Of a stretch of DNA of 64,000 nucleotides, positions 58,104 through 64,000 are shown one piece after another. The number at the start of each line of letters is the position of its first letter. Positions within the stretch are counted from its first letter, which is position 1. A program made the translations under genes and the position numbers. Below the pieces are notes generated by a model that worked only from the letters and a program-made list of their open reading frames with translations, made no database searches and was not told the origin of the DNA. This DNA comes from Telmatactis stephensoni (Eukaryota > Cnidaria > Anthozoa > Actiniaria > Isophelliidae): positions 1 to 64,000 of the forward strand of contig JALIZF010001645.1 in assembly GCA_029948255.1 (NCBI GenBank), given 5' to 3'.

Positions 58104-61100
58104 ATGGAAGAACTGCTCAGAGATTTTTTCAATGATCCAAGTACCGAACGCTATATTATGCAGTCAAATTGTGGTAAGTATAACCATAAATATAAAAATA
58201 TTAACAAATTATTTTCTCCGCAAGACTGCTCTTTTTATTAATCAAAACTGTGTCTGAATGATTTGTTACGCTTCCTTGCCCAGTTTTTCTGAATTTTCAA
58301 TTTGACAACAAAGATTTTAACACTTTTTAAAGAAATGGCTATCAAAGTGTGAGTTAACTTTTCAAACTTTCTCTATACTCTGAATATGAAATAATTGTGT
58401 GAGAGATGTTGCGATTTTGTAAATCAAGCGGCTCTCGAGTGTTGTATCTCTTGCCCACTCGAGCCACTAAGCCTAAAGAGGTTTTAACCTTTACCTATCA
58501 ACGTATTTTACGTTCTTGCGTTAGTAAACACCCTATCAAAAAATTATCAACTGCAACCACATTTCATTGATTACAATTTTAAAGAGTGCAATACTAATAT
58601 GAAGTATTTTTTGTCTTAATTCTAAAACTAAACTAAAAGCTTGCTAAAAGCAGAAAAAACTTGATGGAAAAAAACTGATGGACGTTTTGATTCTCTTTGT
58701 TTCTCCTTCACTTTTATTCTTCTTTCCATATTTCATTGTCTTTTTCAGCTGTATACTCAAAGTGTTTACCAAAATGTGCATACTATAGATGCAATGTTTA
58801 AGTTTTTACTTTAAAAGTTATGCGGAATAATTGAACAATTACTTTAGGACGACGCTTTCAACGAAACAGGAAGACCTTGCTACTTTTAAAGACCTTGTCC
58901 ACTGAGATAGATCACTGAGTAAGGAGGAAGTTTTACATCTCAATTGTGTAATCAAATGTCCACAAATCTGTTGAACATGTTCGGCTGTGATGAGTCATTT
59001 CCCCATTTGCGTGTCTTCACACTCCAAGGACGACTCACTTTTCAAATTTACAAAGACAATCACTGATCGACGTCATCTTAATCCACTCTACATCCCTTAG
59101 AATATTTCTTAATTGCCATGTGTATGATTGTTTTCTCTGCCAGGAAGTCAGAATGGAAGTGCAAAAAATTTACGATCAAGGGCAAAAAAGGCAAAAAAGG
59201 ATAGCTAAGTTCTGGTAGTTCGTTCTCGAGCAAATCTGACAAACACGAAGTTTCACTTTCCAACGACGGTGCGCCATTTTTCATCACTGACCAGCAGCAC
59301 GAAGTTCCTCACGCCCGCCACCGAACACAGACTAGGCGAATTTCAAACAACTCCGTGTAAACTTTAGCTATTTTTATGATAACGATATTGAATTTCAAGC
59401 ACATTTTATCCAAATTAATTAATAGTTTGTGTGCTAATTAGAATCCGTTGTCGCCTAAATGAATGAAAATTTTTTGATCAGTTCGTTTTCCGTTTTGATT
59501 TTAATTTTCTGGCATCAATATCAACTCTATAAATATCAAGATTTAATTCGCTTTTGAGGAAAAAATCCACGTTGTCTTTAGAACAGTAGATTGGACGATT
59601 TCTAGACCGTTAAAAAGCTTTTTAGATAACCTAGTCTTCAGTTCTGGTTCAAATCACCTTATCTTTAATGCTTGCAGACGAATGTTCATTTTAAAGTCAC
59701 CCCTAACTGTGATCTCCGTAATTACTTCGCTGCCAATTCGATACATCGAATCAACCCCTTTGACTGATAAGCAAATCTGTCTGTATTTAACCGAAGACAA
59801 GGCTCCTTTCAATAGCTTGCAATTGGTCGACGAAAAGACTGAAAAAATCTTAATGAAAGCAGAGATAATTCAATAGGATTAATTCGAAGTTCAAAACAAA
59901 TTATGTTATAAAATAAGCCCGTTTGTCATGCAAGGATTTATTCATATATTTGTCATGGAGACTTTCGGTTTTTTTTTTTTTTTGAGTATGTGTTTTTGTT
60001 TTGTTTTTGTTTGTTTTTTTCGTTTTTTCCTATCGATTCTGCAGTTCAAAAAAGCTCAGAAAATAGAAGTAATTTCCCGTCTAAGAATTTGTTTAGATTT
60101 TCAAATTTATGACCGCGCGCTAGCTAGTTAAGAAGTTACCAGTTAACAACAAAGCTCCAATTTGTAGTCCACGCAACTAATTTACGAAATTTGAAATAAA
60201 ATCTTATGATGTTTGACCTGGATGTTGTGACTGTGAGGTCCTCGTGATATCAGTGCCTAGGCTGGGCGGAAATGAGTTCATGCTTGGGCGTGAGCAGACT
60301 TTCGATGCTCGTGAAATCAACAGGAAAGTCCTTGTGTTTTGAATAAATTGGTTCCGGTCTTCTCCACTCTGCTTTTTCTGATTACATTTTATTACTACAC
60401 CATGTAACTATTTGATGTTTTCCTTTCGTTCTTGGTGTACAGTCAATCAGATAACTCTTTGTCACTGATCATTCTTGGCGATTGGCTATGCTTAGTCACC
60501 CTGGGTGGGTCCGGTGGGCTAGAAATCGAAAGCCAATGTCAGTCCTGTCATTACAGTAATTGCCGACAATCAATAAATTGTTGTTTTAGGATTGCAATAA
60601 ATCAGACAATATTTCTGACACCGTATTTTCTAGGCAATTAACTAATTAGTACTTCATTAATTCTCATGTCGATTTTTTTTCGCTTATTCTTAACTACGGT
60701 TTAAACTTAATTGTCCGTAATCGCCCTTCAACCAGTCCATTCTACCAAAAGTGGAATTAAAAGACTTAGAAGAGCTTTACCAACTCCAACTAGAATCCGT
60801 CTGAGCCGATTACCTCACCGCTTTTGTCTGCTATTTCTAAAAAAAGTCAATATTATTTCTGAACAAGGAAGCCAGTTAAGAACAGTCTTAAGAATTCCAA
60901 AGTTGGACCCTTACGGTGTTCTAAATACCAGATTAGTGAAAAAATGAAGTTAAATCGATGAATTGACTTAACCTTGACTAAATAGTTCAAGATTTTGGTT
61001 CCAAATACTTGAGAACCGCCTAGATCCCCTCCCTCGTCAACAATCTTTGTCATGGACCACCTTTGGATACGCCATAGATGATTATCATTCACAACTCGGC

Positions 61101-64000
61101 ATGGACACTAATAACAAATATCAAACTTCAGGGCTGGTAATAAAAACAATGTCAATCTTGCAGAGAAATCTTGTGTCAGTGTTTATATACATCTATCCGA
61201 GTAATACAGTAGTAGAACCAAGTCGATCTGTTCGCTCTAGTTGTCGATTCATACACATTTGACAGTTGAGTGATTTACAAAAGCGCGCAAAGGAGTAAAT
61301 TTCTTTGACTGGATACATGGACATTGAAAGGACGAAGAAAGCTGTTAACAGTCGAACCTATTTTCACTAGATACGCAGGCAAGCGCAAGTCAATACTCCG
61401 TTATCATTTACATAAAATGATCCATCGAACACAAGCGCAACTTTAGACGGAAAACGACTTTTTTATCTTTGTGCTTCTTCTTGCGTCGTTAATATGAAAA
61501 CGAATTAGCTTTAAAGCGACGAAGTAAGCTCTCTGTATAGTAATTGTAGTGTGTATATATAGTTTTTAATTTTCATAAGAAATCATGAAAATTTGAATTG
61601 ACGGGGCCTAGACTTTACAACATGGACTGGGAGGCTTTTTCGTTTATTAGTCGAGAGAACTGGAACAATAACCTCTTGAATCAGATTCTGTTCATATTAT
61701 ACAGTTGTCTGCAAAGGTTCACTGAGAGGTTCTTGCAGAAAAGAAAAAGAAAGAAAAAAGAAAAAGAAAAAAGGAAAAAAAAAATCAATGCCACGGCCAG
61801 GTTAATCAATACTTCATAAGAAATATTTCTAGACAGTTTCATCATTTGTGGTTGTGGAATATGAAACAGTTTTGTATGGACTTAAATTCATTTTGACTGG
61901 AAGGCATGGTAGCTACATTTTGAAGCAGTTTCAAAATTTCAAAAATCCTCATAAATCTTGTCAGGGATTAATGGATACTTTCCTTAGAATTAAACTCGCT
62001 CACATCTATTGAATCAACAATCTTCATAATTTCAAAGAGTTGCTATTCCAGAAATATTCATTTTTCAGCATTTATGCTAATTAGCAACAGCTATTACGAA
62101 TGTCGTGTATTATTATTATTATATTCTAATTTCATTTCATTTTCCCTTAGAATGTGACGAAGAAGTAAAACCCTACCAATTAGCAAAACGCGAGCAAGAA
62201 ATCTACTCTTCCTGTTGCTATAACAACTCACCCTGGACACCAGTACCGAGAAACCCCTTAAGCGCATACCGAGATATCACCTACGGCCAGGGAGAAGAAA
62301 GAGTTTATTTTTTGAATCTTCGAAATGTCTACGAAAAAGTTCAGTGTCGTAAGAATAAGCATTCAAAACAGAGAGTTACTGGGGCTGTCATCGACATGAT
62401 GGTTACTTACTCGGCCCAGATACAACATATAGAGGTGTATGCAGAGAGATTACCAGAGGCAGCCAAACTGTGTGGAGATCATAATGGACAAGTTCCTCTC
62501 AAACCTAGGATGGATAACCTCATGCTAACAGATGTAAGATTCTGTTTGTTTGATTATTATATTTGCCAATGTCATTTTAAGAGGAGATTTTTTTATATAT
62601 GGAGTTAAATATTGGCTGAAAGTGCCAAAAACTAGCCTTTCTTGCAAGTTTTAATTCAAATTTTCACTTTGGATTAACACTCAAATTTTATTTTTATTAG
62701 TTAGAAACTGATCTAATAAGATAAAACGGCCGTTTCAAGCTCTCGTTGGAATTGTACAAAGTTGTTATCGTACGTTTTTTATGGAAATTTAGCAACTTTC
62801 AGGTTGATTGTAAAGAACATATATGGCAAATGAGCGACTGTCAGGAAGCCTAAATCTCATTTTGGATTCAAATTTTCACTTTGGATTAACGCTTAAATTT
62901 GACGTTTATCAACCTAAACGGCGAATTGAACTACAAACAACTTCTGAAAGAAATTACTTTAGCTTTGTACAACGCTTATTCTTCGACTAAGAGGTTTTTG
63001 TTGCTCAATGCTTGAATACGAAAAAAAATCTCCTCTTGTTTATTTAATATAGAACACTGGACAAAACTGTTCTGCATTAATTTTCTCCTCATTAAAAACT
63101 AGATAAATTATACCAATAATATTGTTTTACTATTCTAAATCAGTTTTATTTGATTACATATATGGAAAATAAATTTTATAGTTCGGATTATGCCCAAAGT
63201 ATGTGTTTCTGTTAGGAGACTTAGGACATATTAAAAACAAAACATTTTGCGATTTGGCCATTTTCGTATTCAAAGGGAGGGCTATTTTCAATGTATTTTC
63301 TACCTTTTGAAACCTTTTAATTATTTTCTCACTTTTTCTTTGAAAAAAGAATTGCTGAAATTGGTTTTGAAACGAGAAAGAATATCAAAAATTATTTCGA
63401 TGTTTTCAAAATGATTCACCGATATATTTCTCGACAACTGCAGCAAAAGCGAACACGTCTATGTTCTCAATTGTTGCAAGTTCCACATTGAATTAAGCAT
63501 CTTTACCAGGAAAAATTTAAAAAAGTAATAACACAATTGTGATATCTCCATTCGTTGTTGTTTTTCGATTCAATGAGGACAGTTTTGTCTAGGGATGTAT
63601 TGTTTCACTCTTTCACTTACTAAATGGCTCTTATCTGTTCATTCACTTCCTCTAACATACATACATTCATTTATGTACGTTTATTCTTAGCCTTTTTATT
63701 TCATCATGTTTATTTATCAATACTATTTAGATTACACTGGCCGTCTAGTCCATGTTTCATATTGTTCTTTCACCTTTACTCTTTGATCATTCCGCTTTTC
63801 AAACATTGAATTTTCATTCACCCTTCCATTAATTCAATTTTCAGGATTACCAAAGTCACCAATACTTCTCAGTCGATTTAGACTCCATCTATGAAAGTCC
63901 AGAAACTGGTTGTCCTGTTTACAAACTCTCAACTGTCGACTCCGAACGAAGAAACCGATTTCGTTTGGTCGTGTACATCGTCTTTCTCGACGGAACAAGA
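58104..64000 (+). CDS. Unrecognised gene, first three exons (runs off the right edge)
   Basis: Exons 58104-58173 (donor GTAAGT), 62151-62533 and 63845 to beyond 64000 join in phase, giving 203 residues so far with no stop. Exon 1 encodes an acidic N terminus (MEELLRDFFNDPSTERYIMQ). Exon 2 encodes SSCCYNNSPWTPVPRNPLSAYRD and ERVYFLNLRNVYEKVQCRKN, then VTGAVIDMMVTYSAQIQHIE and ERLPEAAKLC. Exon 3 has FRLVVYIVFLDGTR. No signal peptide or membrane segment is visible. The alternating hydrophobic strands with basic patches, and an acidic N terminus that could be an activation region, would suit a beta-sandwich DNA-binding protein, but I cannot name a family. The exon calls rest on good splice sites and long open phase-consistent frames. 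Introns 1 (4 kb) and 2 (1.3 kb) hold little besides the repeat at 62611-63040. Confidence 0.75.
58174..62150. other. Intron 1 of the right-edge gene
   Basis: AT-rich sequence with T-runs (59970-59990, 60006-60030) and a purine-rich stretch at 61740-61785. No clear transposon was found. Short frames at 59078-59287 (-) and 61598-61819 (+) start with plausible ATGs but have no supporting partner exon. Confidence 0.5.
62611..63040 (+). repeat. Interspersed ~420-bp repeat, copy 2
   Basis: Same orientation and block order as 7824-8249 (GCCAAAAACTAG, two TTTGGATTAA-type sub-repeats, TTTGTACAACGCTTATTCTTC). It lies in intron 2 of the right-edge gene. The borders are approximate. Confidence 0.65.

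Noticed and set aside
59078..59287. 69-codon minus-strand frame starting MMKNGAPSLESETSCLSDLL
   Set aside because: A plausible start but no splice partner or recognisable domain; it lies within an intron of a plus-strand gene.
61598..61819. Lys-rich frame as an alternative first exon of the right-edge gene
   Set aside because: No convincing donor in the phase needed for exon 2; the Lys run comes from an A-rich stretch.

Overview
This is animal nuclear DNA, AT-rich and dense in transposons. Introns with GT/AG borders, tRNA-derived SINEs, CR1/L2-like and endonuclease-bearing LINEs and many hairpin MITEs fit an invertebrate. The secreted PAN+TLDc gene and the style of the repeats suggest an anthozoan cnidarian, possibly a stony coral. 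The taxon is an inference; no single feature proves it.

Layout. 1-4,000: three 5'-truncated LINE copies in a row, all on +, separated by (ATT)n tracts. 4,344-5,991: a Foldback-type element with minisatellite arms and a 9-bp target duplication. 9,049-11,651 (-): a four-exon gene for a secreted PAN/apple plus TLDc protein. 14,802-27,570 (-): the TEX9 orthologue in 12 coding exons (359 aa), whose introns hold a ~1.1-kb satellite and several DNA transposons. 28,889-33,993 and 38,159-39,593 (+): tandem two-exon paralogues of a LicD/fukutin-like type II membrane protein, with a second Foldback-like element between them. 39,972-54,017 (+): CIAO2A (FAM96A) in six exons (139 aa), with a 20-bp microexon, a short uORF, a 1.66-kb near-perfect palindrome, a ~500-bp (CTTC)n tract and a decayed CR1/L2 LINE in its introns. 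58,104 to the right edge (+): the first three exons of a gene I do not recognise.

The host genes do not form an operon or a shared pathway. TEX9 is a coiled-coil protein, CIAO2A belongs to cytosolic iron-sulfur assembly, the LicD pair are probably Golgi/ER glycan-modifying enzymes, and the PAN-TLDc protein is probably extracellular. The most unusual material is in the mobile DNA: two unrelated elements with tandem-repeat inverted arms, nested insertions whose target duplications can be read directly, RLE-type LINEs embedded in ATT microsatellites, and a tandem tRNA-like SINE array.

Exon models come from reading splice sites and phases by eye. Every coding total is a multiple of three, and TEX9 and CIAO2A match the known proteins across exon junctions. 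Exact MITE ends depend on visible inverted repeats and target duplications.
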